Assembly: GCF_017641085.1 (NCBI RefSeq)
Contig: NZ_JAEPPI010000001.1
Location: 1,178,001-1,242,000 of the forward strand
Length of the DNA: 64,000 bases
DNA from: Gracilimonas sp.
GTDB taxonomy: Bacteria; Bacteroidota; Rhodothermia; Balneolales; Balneolaceae
Direction of reading: 5' to 3'
Shown here: piece by piece, positions 44,541-53,341 of the stretch
How positions within the stretch are numbered: the stretch's first letter is position 1
How the letters are laid out: each line of letters opens with the position of its first letter
Position numbers and translations under genes: made by a program
The notes under the pieces: generated by a model
The model's database searches: none
Seen by the model: the letters and a program-made list of their open reading frames with translations, nothing else
What the model was told of the DNA's origin: nothing

Positions 44541-44856
44541 GCTGTTCCTTATTCGTAGTTAGTTTTGATTCTTGATAAAGTTCTTTCCAAATGTAAATGA
44601 TTCTTCCTGAGAGGATGAAAACGGCTGCCGGTCCGGCGAAATGGGCTTGCAACGCGGCTTCAAAATTCCCCCTGAATGTGTAGGATACCGAATGCCCCAA
44701 ACCCTCACCGGGACAATAATCAATGCCAATCCAATCAAAAAAGCAGAGTGAGGTTCCTGTATTTTCAGGACTCATAAGTGCGAGTAACACAAGTCCGGCA
44801 CTGAACACAAACCACTCCAAATGTTTTCTTATAAAGCACATATCCCGACTACGCAT
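44533..44856 (-). CDS. DUF2752-domain membrane protein
   Basis: 107 residues, two or three hydrophobic helices. SLCFFDWIGIDYCPGEGLGH matches the DUF2752 core (C-x2-[FL]...CPGCGLTRA-like), but the second Cys of CPGCG is Glu here, so any paired-Cys function is doubtful. RGNFEAALQAHFAGPAAVFI gives the usual second half (FRG-x-x-AAL-x-H-x). It starts 17 bases after the Pel-like lipoprotein gene, so it could be the operon's tail, although such pairs also occur independently. The function is unknown. Confidence 0.82.
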   Translation of the reverse strand: MRSRDMCFIRKHLEWFVFSAGLVLLALMSPENTGTSLCFFDWIGIDYCPGEGLGHSVSYTFRGNFEAALQAHFAGPAAVFILSGRIIYIWKELYQESKLTTNKEQHG

Positions 44857-44873
44857 CTTATTAGGTTAAGTTT

Positions 44874-47800
44874 CTAATTTCTGGGTCTTAACTTTCTGGG
44901 AAAGTAATGAGAAATAGTGAAGAAAAACCGATTTGATCGATACACGTCGCTGGTGGATATCTCACTTCCAATACTGATCTGCCAGAAGTTTTTGAATTTA
45001 TGTTCGAGCTGAATTCTTCCTGAGTAAAAGAAGCCTTCTCTTCGTTCGTGTTTACCAAAAATCTCACCCGTAAGCTGAGTACGATAATCAAAGTTATCGG
45101 GGTTGCGGTACCTGAAATCAAGTCCAATACCCTGGGCAAAATATTGATCGGGGGTGTAATATGGTATACCTGATAAGAAGCTTTCTGTAGCATCGGCATA
45201 ACTCACTTCACCCACAGGCCTGACCCTGAATTTGGTCTCCATTAAATCAAGGAACAGTCGGATTTGCCCTCCGTACCTGAACACATCATTGGTATAATAT
45301 TTACCGGTTGCTGACAGGGCGCTTACTACGTTCCCACTAAAAAAATAATCCTGCCGGTACAGCTGAAGCTGAGCCTGATAGTAGTCGTTTTGGAGTGAAG
45401 TGGACGTGAGCTCAGCCCCTCCTGTTAACTCAATGGAAGTAAATGCTGAGTCTTTGCTGAAACTCATTCCGATGAGTCCTTCAGGAATGAATTCACTGCC
45501 ATCAACCAGTACGGTTGGGCCTATTCGAAATTCAAACTGTTGATTATCAGATCGATGTGTAAATTGATATCCCCCACCCTGATAATTTAATGTTCCATTT
45601 CCGGTAAGGTTATCATCTGAAAAAACCAGGTACTCTGATTTGATAGTGTGAGTGTTCTGTCTTCGGTTTCCAAATTGAACAGAAAGTCCTCCACGGGCAA
45701 AGGTGTTGTCGAAGTTATCGTTTCTGTATTCTCCAAACAGGGAAGCTCTTACGCCTTCTGTCCATCTGTATTCGTCCCTGATTGACTTCCGCTGATCGGG
45801 GTCAAAGAACTTCGGGTATTTTCGGAAGAAGCTTTTTTTCATTTCATACGGTTTAAAGCCAATTTCATTTCTGATCAGCGTATCGGCAGCCAGTCCTTTT
45901 TCCCGGCCATTTTCAAAGAGCGGATATAAAGTGTTGTACGACTGCTCTTCAAAACCTTCATAAAATAAATTAGACCCAACAAAAGATCGGAGATCGGCAT
46001 TGTCAGGATCGTTGGTTACCAGCTCGTTGGCTTTGGCCAGATACAGTGCATCCAGATTGAGCTGTGAAAGCCAGAATAGCTTTAACTGCTCTTCAAAGTC
46101 CGGAGCGTTATTGGCCCAGAACAAAGCTCTCTCATACTCATTGGCTTCAAAACCGTACATGAGCGCTAAGTTGGAAGCAAACGGGGTAAGTTGATCATAG
46201 GCGTAATCGGGAAACTCTTCCACAAGAGCCATCGTGCTGTCCGGGCTTGCATAATAAATAGATCGCTGAACGGTGAAGGCATATAGGGAATCTGTTTGGG
46301 GACGCATATCCAACAGCTTCCGCAAATTCTTTTTCATTTCCGGCCAGTTTTCCTGCGATTCAATGGACTTTGTATAACTCAGCAGCGTCTCATAGTCGTC
46401 GGGGGCAAGCTCTAAGGCCCTCAATCTCCACCGGCGTTCAAAGTCTTCACCAAAGAGCCCAAGTGCGGCTACAACCTGATTCTTAAGTGCTATAACTTTA
46501 CCCGAACGATGTACTTCCCATAATCTTTCCAGGAAAAGTTCAGCCCGGGACTGCATCCCTTCCCAACCGTAATAAGTTAACAGGCGATCAATATCATCCT
46601 GAACCCACACATCATTCCGCAATAGTCGATCTTCAAGAATATCAATGGCGCGGGAAATCTGATTGAATTCTACGCTTAACGAAATAAGCTGTTCCTGATT
46701 TGCAACCGTTGGATTTTGCCGCCACGTCCTAACAGCATCTTCCATCCGTGTATCCCGCCAATTACCTGAATCGAAGACAGAACCATCGGATGCAATGAGG
46801 CTATACTGACGAAAGTTATCGATTTGATCTCTGACCAGGCTATTGACGAACTGCCGGTCATAGTAAAAACTCTTATCAAAATTGGGGACGAAAAACACAT
46901 CAGTTGAAACTTTGAACTGATAGAGATATCCATCCCAAATTCCGGTTCTGCTGTAGCTCAGGCCTTGTTTGTTCAGGGTGCTCTCCACTTCCCTAACCTG
47001 CTCTTGGGTAACATACATGTACCAGTGTGTGTTATCATTTGGAAACTTTGGTACGTAATTATTTCTGTATCCGGTATTAATTTTGATGGACGGGCCGTCT
47101 AAGGAATAGTTGGAAAGCCGCTGCCTCCAGTCTTCGGTTTTTTTGCCCCCCAGTGTTGCAGCTACAAATCTATTATTGGGATAGTGTTGGTATGTGTGTT
47201 TGACTCTTCGGCTTAAAAGCTGATATAAACCATACCCGTATTCCGGATCTGATTTCCAGCCAAGTCCCAAAGGATTTCGACTCGAGAATTCGTCTTCTCT
47301 CCGCTGGGTAACCTGAAAAACATCATCGGGATGCACAAAATGATTCCAGATTCCGGTAAGCAGTTGCAGGCCATGCTGATCCATCAGGGAATTCTCATTC
47401 ATGGTAAAACCACTGCTTATCCGGGGGTAGTTGAATAAGGCCGATGGAGCATAGGGATCAGGGTCAAATTCCCGTCCCCGCCCTTCTGAACGATCCCCAA
47501 AATAGAGAGAACTCATATATTCAATACTCGGCATACCTTTTACAATAGCCTGGATGCCAATGGAATCTATTTGATTTGTTGGGGGCACATAATTTGTTGG
47601 TAAAGGCCCTAAACCATCAATCCTCCATCGCTTGCGGGCCGCCTGAAGCGCCGACACCATGAAGTTCATATTATCCCAATCCTCGGACCACAGCGAAAAG
47701 TGATTATACCCATGAAATGCCAGTTCGTGGCGGGTGTTTTTTATACTGTTGGCCAGAAAAATACTCCCCTGTATAATTTTGTCGTTAAAGATAATGGAGC

Positions 47801-48815
47801 CCTGCCTCCATTCCTGGAAGTCGAAAGGCGGCACTACATTCGCATTATAATTGAATGCGGTCATTGCTGAGTAAGTAATATCGAAAGAATCGGCTAAGGC
47901 TACCATATCCGGCCACCAGATTTTACTTACAAACTCGGTGTGTGTAACATCATACTCTTCATCAATGGGTGGCAGCTTTTCGTTATACAGTGGTGCGGGG
48001 AAGTCATCCAGAAAAATTGTACTCACATCGGCCACCTGATATGGAATTCCCTGCAATCCCCGGAGTATGGAAGAGAAAAGAATTCCCCGATAAATCTTTC
48101 CTCCAACCACAAAACTGTTCACCGTAACTACTTCACCCAGCCCAATTTTATTCGAAATAATGAAAGGTTGATCAGGATCCGTTGCAGTACTTGCTAAAAT
48201 CGAGATATCGTCGCTGAAGTCTTTCCTATCCAATCCATAATGAGGCAGCAATCCGTTTGGATTATATTGCCTGTTCTGCATTCCCGGAAAAGCGTCTCCC
48301 TTTAACCGGAAACCCACATTTATAGAATCTGCGTCAAAGTTAGCATCCTGTTTAATGCCCTGCAGAAACGAAAAACGAGGGTTATTAATCGGCCCGATAA
48401 CTACAAGGGAATTCCCACGCGTAACAAACTCAACTATCTCCTCAATCTCAGCATCCGATAACTCCTGAATACGCTCAGAGGTCACGATCAGGCTTCGTAC
48501 CGACTGTGGAATGGCAAATTCCTGGGTTAAAATTCCAAAGTCGATGGTGAAATAGGGAATCTTGGTGTAATCGAGTGCCTTCTGAACCTGCTCGGATACC
48601 TCAGCACTGAAACCACTTCCCTGATTCTTAATCACCATTACTAAAGGAGAGTTAGATGATACTTCAATCCCGGAAAATCCTCTGAACGAACCGTTTTGCT
48701 GGCAGCCTGATACTATAGCCACAGAGATTACCATGAACGCCAATGCTGCGCTTTGAATAAACCCGGTAGTTCTGGTTCTAAAGTTCGGTTTGTTATTTGA
48801 AGAGTCGTGCTGCAC
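44874..48815 (-). CDS. Pel-like exporter: DUF2194/NodB deacetylase - TPR - beta-barrel lipoprotein
   Basis: 1313 residues, far longer than either DUF2194 proteins or PelA alone. The N-terminal signal ends in the lipobox AIVSGCQQ (Cys38). Residues about 55-260 form a glutamine-amidotransferase-like subdomain of DUF2194. The NodB-type deacetylase region (about 260-640) keeps IFLDDFPAPL (Asp270-Asp271) and HELAFHGYNH (H368-x3-H372). Helical TPR-like repeats span about 700-1000, and about 1040-1313 is a run of beta strands ending FFFTISHYFPRKLRPRN. In Pseudomonas the deacetylase (PelA) and the TPR-barrel exporter (PelB) are separate. So this looks like a fused deacetylation/export machine. It is the last of the Pel-like genes, overlapping the membrane-protein gene by 23 bases. 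Confidence 0.75.
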   Translation of the reverse strand: MQHDSSNNKPNFRTRTTGFIQSAALAFMVISVAIVSGCQQNGSFRGFSGIEVSSNSPLVMVIKNQGSGFSAEVSEQVQKALDYTKIPYFTIDFGILTQEFAIPQSVRSLIVTSERIQELSDAEIEEIVEFVTRGNSLVVIGPINNPRFSFLQGIKQDANFDADSINVGFRLKGDAFPGMQNRQYNPNGLLPHYGLDRKDFSDDISILASTATDPDQPFIISNKIGLGEVVTVNSFVVGGKIYRGILFSSILRGLQGIPYQVADVSTIFLDDFPAPLYNEKLPPIDEEYDVTHTEFVSKIWWPDMVALADSFDITYSAMTAFNYNANVVPPFDFQEWRQGSIIFNDKIIQGSIFLANSIKNTRHELAFHGYNHFSLWSEDWDNMNFMVSALQAARKRWRIDGLGPLPTNYVPPTNQIDSIGIQAIVKGMPSIEYMSSLYFGDRSEGRGREFDPDPYAPSALFNYPRISSGFTMNENSLMDQHGLQLLTGIWNHFVHPDDVFQVTQRREDEFSSRNPLGLGWKSDPEYGYGLYQLLSRRVKHTYQHYPNNRFVAATLGGKKTEDWRQRLSNYSLDGPSIKINTGYRNNYVPKFPNDNTHWYMYVTQEQVREVESTLNKQGLSYSRTGIWDGYLYQFKVSTDVFFVPNFDKSFYYDRQFVNSLVRDQIDNFRQYSLIASDGSVFDSGNWRDTRMEDAVRTWRQNPTVANQEQLISLSVEFNQISRAIDILEDRLLRNDVWVQDDIDRLLTYYGWEGMQSRAELFLERLWEVHRSGKVIALKNQVVAALGLFGEDFERRWRLRALELAPDDYETLLSYTKSIESQENWPEMKKNLRKLLDMRPQTDSLYAFTVQRSIYYASPDSTMALVEEFPDYAYDQLTPFASNLALMYGFEANEYERALFWANNAPDFEEQLKLFWLSQLNLDALYLAKANELVTNDPDNADLRSFVGSNLFYEGFEEQSYNTLYPLFENGREKGLAADTLIRNEIGFKPYEMKKSFFRKYPKFFDPDQRKSIRDEYRWTEGVRASLFGEYRNDNFDNTFARGGLSVQFGNRRQNTHTIKSEYLVFSDDNLTGNGTLNYQGGGYQFTHRSDNQQFEFRIGPTVLVDGSEFIPEGLIGMSFSKDSAFTSIELTGGAELTSTSLQNDYYQAQLQLYRQDYFFSGNVVSALSATGKYYTNDVFRYGGQIRLFLDLMETKFRVRPVGEVSYADATESFLSGIPYYTPDQYFAQGIGLDFRYRNPDNFDYRTQLTGEIFGKHERREGFFYSGRIQLEHKFKNFWQISIGSEISTSDVYRSNRFFFTISHYFPRKLRPRN

Positions 48816-50850
48816 GTCCTTCCTCTGTTGGATAAATATTTCTTAAAACTCCGCCTATAGTAGATTCATCGTCCCTATTTACGATTTCATAAACAATGGC
48901 CTCTTCGGTTTCATAATATACTCTGACTTTCCTTCCTTCAAGCTGTCGAAATGTTACCAGCCATTGCTCAATATCTCTCATTGTATTCTGAGCATCATAC
49001 AAAATTCCCTGCTGAATAGAGCCGTAAGGTGGCTTTTCAACAAACAGAAAGATGCTGGCAGGTGGTACTTCCTGTACTTCCGGGCGTTGATCGTCAGGTA
49101 CCATTAAATATTGCTGGTACAGGGAATCAATTACACCATAATTATTAAGAAAAAACTGATAGTTCATGAAAAAGTGCCGGTTCTTAGCCAGCTCACGATC
49201 CAGTTCCGGTCCTACCGTTGCGTAAGTATAAGGTATTCGCTCATTGATGATATTGTAATAGGCGTTGAAAAAGCCGTTAGGTTCTGTTTTTGGAAGCTTA
49301 CTGCTTTTGCGCAGCCCTCCCTGATATGCAAATAGAAAAACCACAACACCTAAAGTTATTATCGGCATGACATAAGGGGTGATTTTCTCAACAGGCTTAA
49401 TTATCCATTCCAGAAAAATGAATATTGAGCACATACTCAACCCAAAGAAAATGCAGATCAACATCCCGTAAAAACTGTTAAGCTGATCAGGGTCGATATA
49501 CACGTATTGATAATCGAAAAAAGGTGTGTACAAGTATGAGATGCATACAAAAAGCATCAGAAATACCATCTCATCCCCAATTCGTTTCTTTTGTTGAACA
49601 AAAAGCCGGATCAGGAATCCTGCAAATAAAATTATACCAGCATAGAAATATATCAGGCTTAACTCCTCAATGGGTATAATCAAATCGGTGGTAAAGCTGA
49701 ATACCTGGGTATTAAATAGCTGATCCTGAAAGAAAGTACCAACACTCAGTCCTGAGGCCAGGCAATAAATGATATACGGAGCCAACGTCAGCACATAAAT
49801 TGATATCAGGTAGAGTGTAATTTTTCCAAACCGTTTGAAGAAATACTTTTTAGGGATAGATAGAATCCCGACTAACATAAACGGCAGCAACACCATCAAC
49901 AGTACAAATACGTTTGTGAGGCCCGTTGCCACTATTCCCATGAAAATATAGAACCAGGGTGTTTTCCCGCCCGACCGTATATTGCGGAGAAAGAACAGCA
50001 TGGTAGGCAATGCAAAACATAAGGAGAACGAAAGGGATGTCAGTTCAGATTCGAGCTCCATCGAAACCGGCAGGAACAGTGTCGGAAACACTGCATAGAT
50101 AAGAGCTGAAAGCAAAGCTGCAGATTGGTGCCTTCTTTTTGTAAGATCCCGCATTACCCAGAAAATGATAACGGCCAGGAAAAAGCTGATCAAAGCACCG
50201 ATAATGTGTAGTATCATTTCCGGGCTTACCTGTGTAATAGTACTGAAGAAATTGATAATGGAGTGCATTCCCTTGGGCGTGGGATAACCGGAGAAGTATT
50301 CCTGAAGGCTCAGCCCTTTTACCGCATCCAATTCAAAATACCACACCCTGCTGAACGGTGCTGAATTCTGAATGGACGGTATAATTCTAAGCACCGAGGC
50401 TAAAATACCTATCCCTACAGCAGCAATGGAATATGGGTTTTCTGGGTTAATGGGAGGTTTCTTAAAAATTCGTTGTTTGAAATCGGCCCAGTTCAGGTTC
50501 TTTACTTTTTCAATAAACAGAACGTGGTTGGCTACAATACGGTTTTCGCCCCGGTTAAAAATATCTGTTACCGTACTTCCCTCCCATTTGCGTTTAAAGA
50601 AATGAACCAGCAGCGGCAGCATCAAAAGACAAAACAGAATACTGATGAAATCATAGATATGGAGATTCACCAGCATAAAGGTTCCAATGATGATCAAACC
50701 ACCCAAACCCACCCAGGAAAATACTATACGATCAATTCCCCTTTTATTTCCGGCGTGTTCAAAAAACAAGGGGGTCACAAAACCAAATACAAAGAGGAAA
50801 CTGATGGTAAGCCTGATCACCGAGAATATGGCTTGAATATCGTAGCTCAT
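48793..50850 (-). CDS. Large polytopic membrane protein of the Pel-like operon
   Basis: 685 residues. I do not recognise a family. The first ~540 residues carry about 12-14 hydrophobic helices (e.g. LIIIGTFMLVNLHIYDFISI; YFYAGIILFAGFLIRLF) with a periplasmic-looking loop near 170-210 (FSRVWYFELDAVKGLSLQEY). The C-terminal 140 residues are soluble and mixed in charge. The layout resembles GT-C-type membrane glycosyltransferases or O-antigen ligase/polymerase-type proteins, but no diagnostic Asp motif is certain. It may replace inner-membrane PelE as a synthase partner. Overlaps of 4 and 23 bases with its neighbours put it firmly within the operon. Confidence 0.7.
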   Translation of the reverse strand: MSYDIQAIFSVIRLTISFLFVFGFVTPLFFEHAGNKRGIDRIVFSWVGLGGLIIIGTFMLVNLHIYDFISILFCLLMLPLLVHFFKRKWEGSTVTDIFNRGENRIVANHVLFIEKVKNLNWADFKQRIFKKPPINPENPYSIAAVGIGILASVLRIIPSIQNSAPFSRVWYFELDAVKGLSLQEYFSGYPTPKGMHSIINFFSTITQVSPEMILHIIGALISFFLAVIIFWVMRDLTKRRHQSAALLSALIYAVFPTLFLPVSMELESELTSLSFSLCFALPTMLFFLRNIRSGGKTPWFYIFMGIVATGLTNVFVLLMVLLPFMLVGILSIPKKYFFKRFGKITLYLISIYVLTLAPYIIYCLASGLSVGTFFQDQLFNTQVFSFTTDLIIPIEELSLIYFYAGIILFAGFLIRLFVQQKKRIGDEMVFLMLFVCISYLYTPFFDYQYVYIDPDQLNSFYGMLICIFFGLSMCSIFIFLEWIIKPVEKITPYVMPIITLGVVVFLFAYQGGLRKSSKLPKTEPNGFFNAYYNIINERIPYTYATVGPELDRELAKNRHFFMNYQFFLNNYGVIDSLYQQYLMVPDDQRPEVQEVPPASIFLFVEKPPYGSIQQGILYDAQNTMRDIEQWLVTFRQLEGRKVRVYYETEEAIVYEIVNRDDESTIGGVLRNIYPTEEGRAARLFK

Positions 50851-51710
50851 GAGCTCCCGGATTTCAGGGTGTTGGCAACTGAATCGGGCTGCACGGGCAG
50901 TTCACTCAAACCAATATTGCTAATAAAGTATGGGCGCCCTAAAGTATCCAGGCGGGCTTTAATTTGCTTTCTTTTGGTATCAGAATCAGCAAAACCTACA
51001 ATAAAATACGGCTTACCGCTTTGGGTGGAATAGTGGTTCAAATATTCAAGCCGGTCGTTGAATTCTGCAGCAGACCGTATCCGATACCGTTTATTTTCAA
51101 AGTCATAGTCGGATGCGAGTGCCTCGGTTAAAAAAGCGTCAACATCATCGCCGGTCTCTCCCAGTAAAAAAGCTCCTGCATTCTGGATGATCGTCAACCC
51201 GGGGTATCGCTGCCTGATTCCCTCGATCAGCTGAACCATGTAGGGCTGTAAATGTGCGCGTTCTGTGTTCGGAGCTACGGCATCAACGGTATCGAGGAAC
51301 AGACCATCTACACCTTTTTCCGTGATGGCCGGCAAAACTTCTGTTAAAATGACCCGCCGGGCTTCAGTACTTTCCAGGTCGATAAAAAAACTATTCCAGT
51401 TTTCATTTTTCCCCAGAAAACCGATTTCGGCTAAACGGGGATAATACCAGCGGTTAGCATCCACTTCTCCAAGCGTGACATAGGCAATAATCTTTGTGCC
51501 GGTTGCACGCAAAGCGTCCATTTCTTCCTCGGTATAAAAATCCGGCTCTATAATTACCATGCGGTAATTCTGCACCTGTTCCGGTGTTACCTTAGCATAA
51601 CAAACCCCAAATGGAGTGTGATCTGCCATCGAAAAGGAAGCCTGTTTCGTGTTGTTACACTGTGTAAAAAGAAGTGCCATTATGCAAATTGCTGAAAAAT
51701 TCAGTTTCAT
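50847..51710 (-). CDS. GH114-type / PelA-hydrolase-like glycoside hydrolase, lipoprotein
   Basis: 287 residues. A TIM-barrel endo-alpha-1,4-polygalactosaminidase-like (COG3868, PelA N-terminal hydrolase-like) enzyme expected to cut GalNAc-rich polymer. The N-terminal signal MKLNFSAICIMALLFTQC has a probable lipobox, though Gln at -1 is unusual. Barrel motifs are MVIIEPDFYTEEEMDAL, IIAYVTLGEVDANRWYY (strand 2 Glu), GVDGLFLDTVDAVAP (strand 4 Asp) and IIQNAGAFLL, then AFLTEALASDYDFENKRYRI (catalytic-type Glu). Such a hydrolase as a single gene contrasts with P. aeruginosa PelA, where it is fused to the deacetylase. ATGA overlaps on both sides show translational coupling. Confidence 0.85.
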   Translation of the reverse strand: MKLNFSAICIMALLFTQCNNTKQASFSMADHTPFGVCYAKVTPEQVQNYRMVIIEPDFYTEEEMDALRATGTKIIAYVTLGEVDANRWYYPRLAEIGFLGKNENWNSFFIDLESTEARRVILTEVLPAITEKGVDGLFLDTVDAVAPNTERAHLQPYMVQLIEGIRQRYPGLTIIQNAGAFLLGETGDDVDAFLTEALASDYDFENKRYRIRSAAEFNDRLEYLNHYSTQSGKPYFIVGFADSDTKRKQIKARLDTLGRPYFISNIGLSELPVQPDSVANTLKSGSS

Positions 51711-53332
51711 TCTTCAACACCTAACCTCACACATTCTTGCCATCCTAAGGCCTGTAAAAGCTGAATGGCCGTTGGAATCAATACCATATCAAATTCCACA
51801 TCGGCACGTTCCATCAGGTTCTTCGATAATAACTCGAGCCATTCGTCGTCGGTTTTGGAGTCATCACCGGCATATGTTTCTACGAAATCCACCACAAACT
51901 CAAACAAGCCGATAATTTTCCCCGTCCACGGAATGCTTTCAGATTTCAACCCGGAAGGAGAACCGTTTCCGTTTACCCATTCGTGGTGGGTTTTTATTCC
52001 CTCAAGCACATCACGGTGTATCGAGAGCTGCTCAACCAAGTTAGCCCCAATGAGAGGATGTGAAAGCTCACCTCCAATTGTTTTACCCGGCTCAATACTT
52101 ATAGCCCCCACATAGCCGATATCATGAAGCTTGGCTGTTTTGATGATAATCTCCATCTCGTCATCTTCCAGACCAAAAAACATTCCGAATCGCTGCACAA
52201 AAGCAACCATTCTTGGGGTGTGAAAACGGGTTTTCTCCCGGCTTTGCTCGATGGCGCGTAACATCTTGTAATAACCATCCATAAGCTGATCTGAGAAATG
52301 CTCATTTTTATACCGGTAGTCAAAGAGGTTGGCCAGCGACAGTCCGATTTCTTCTAACAGTCCTTCAACATCAAGCTTTCCTCCTTTGTCGGTTTTCTCA
52401 ACCATTAGAAATCCTGAATGATGCTCTCCGTTAAAATACTCGACATCAACCTGCTTACCCCACTGTTTTAGAAACTCTTGTCCGAATTCGGTAGCCGAGA
52501 GATTGCCGTCACTATCTTTATAGAGGGCTTTTTCTCCTTCAGCCGTAAAATAACCGGCTACTTTTTCCTTCATACCAATAGAGGCAAGCAATTTATGCCC
52601 GCCCGGGGTAAACTCAACGATACATCCGGATTCTACTTTTCTTCCATTAACTACATACCTCAGCATAATCTGGGCAACCCCTTCCGTATTCAACTTCCCG
52701 CTGCCCAAATCCGAAACTACATCGTCGATTTTCTGCTCATATTCGCGCTGCGGGTTACTCTCTTCATCATCGAGGTTGATGAGCCAGTTGGCCAGCAATC
52801 TACCCACAATCGATAGTTTTGGGGTGATTTGATCCGGGCTTTTCGTGTACGGACCTGCGCAGTATATCCCCCATTGCTCTCCATCCTTTTTAAACAGAGG
52901 AATATGCTCGCACTGTCCGATGGAATGTGATGCTATCCCTTGCTCTTTAAACACCTCATCCATGCTCATTTTCTTTTCAAGGTTCTGCAACTGGTACTCG
53001 AAATCTTTTATGTATTCTTTCTGCTGTTGTGATTGTTTGTGAGGCTCTTGTTCTTCGTTTTTATCACGCAGTATGTTCCTGGTAAGCACATGTCGCCGGT
53101 CGAGCACCAATTTATCGCCCTGCAATCTATACACAAAATGTACGGGGGCCCGGTACAGCAAATCCATCCAGTTTACGATATCGCCGAATGAGGGACTTTC
53201 TTTTCGCGACAGGTGTTCAGCCGATAACTCCCAGAATTCAAGCTGTTGCTCGGTTCCGAAAGCCTCCATAGAGAAAGCCTTGCTAAGCCGATTGCCCACA
53301 GTATGTATGTAACTTCGAACGTCTTTAATCAT
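51707..53332 (-). CDS. GAF-like plus degenerate HD-GYP regulatory protein of the Pel-like operon
   Basis: 541 residues, no membrane segments. The N-terminal ~330 residues look like two GAF-type sensory domains separated by a linker (e.g. HSIGQCEHIPLFKKDGEQWG; SIVGRLLANWLINLDDEE). The C-terminal HD-GYP-type domain (about 360-530) has FHTPRMVAFVQRFGMFFG, KLHDIGYVG (His403-Asp404), ELSHPLIGANLVEQLS and GIKTHHEWVNGNGSPSG. The usual HDxGK has Tyr for Lys and the GYP motif reads GSP, so it is altered; metal-binding His/Asp residues are kept. It sits where a c-di-GMP receptor (PelD) is expected, so it may bind or degrade a cyclic dinucleotide to control synthesis (inference). Confidence 0.78.
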   Translation of the reverse strand: MIKDVRSYIHTVGNRLSKAFSMEAFGTEQQLEFWELSAEHLSRKESPSFGDIVNWMDLLYRAPVHFVYRLQGDKLVLDRRHVLTRNILRDKNEEQEPHKQSQQQKEYIKDFEYQLQNLEKKMSMDEVFKEQGIASHSIGQCEHIPLFKKDGEQWGIYCAGPYTKSPDQITPKLSIVGRLLANWLINLDDEESNPQREYEQKIDDVVSDLGSGKLNTEGVAQIMLRYVVNGRKVESGCIVEFTPGGHKLLASIGMKEKVAGYFTAEGEKALYKDSDGNLSATEFGQEFLKQWGKQVDVEYFNGEHHSGFLMVEKTDKGGKLDVEGLLEEIGLSLANLFDYRYKNEHFSDQLMDGYYKMLRAIEQSREKTRFHTPRMVAFVQRFGMFFGLEDDEMEIIIKTAKLHDIGYVGAISIEPGKTIGGELSHPLIGANLVEQLSIHRDVLEGIKTHHEWVNGNGSPSGLKSESIPWTGKIIGLFEFVVDFVETYAGDDSKTDDEWLELLSKNLMERADVEFDMVLIPTAIQLLQALGWQECVRLGVEE

Positions 53333-53341
53333 AGGGATACC

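Noticed and set aside
44199-44856. DUF2752 and TM2 genes as certain members of the Pel-like machinery
   Set aside because: They follow closely, but this pair is widespread on its own in Bacteroidota; adjacency is not enough to assign them.
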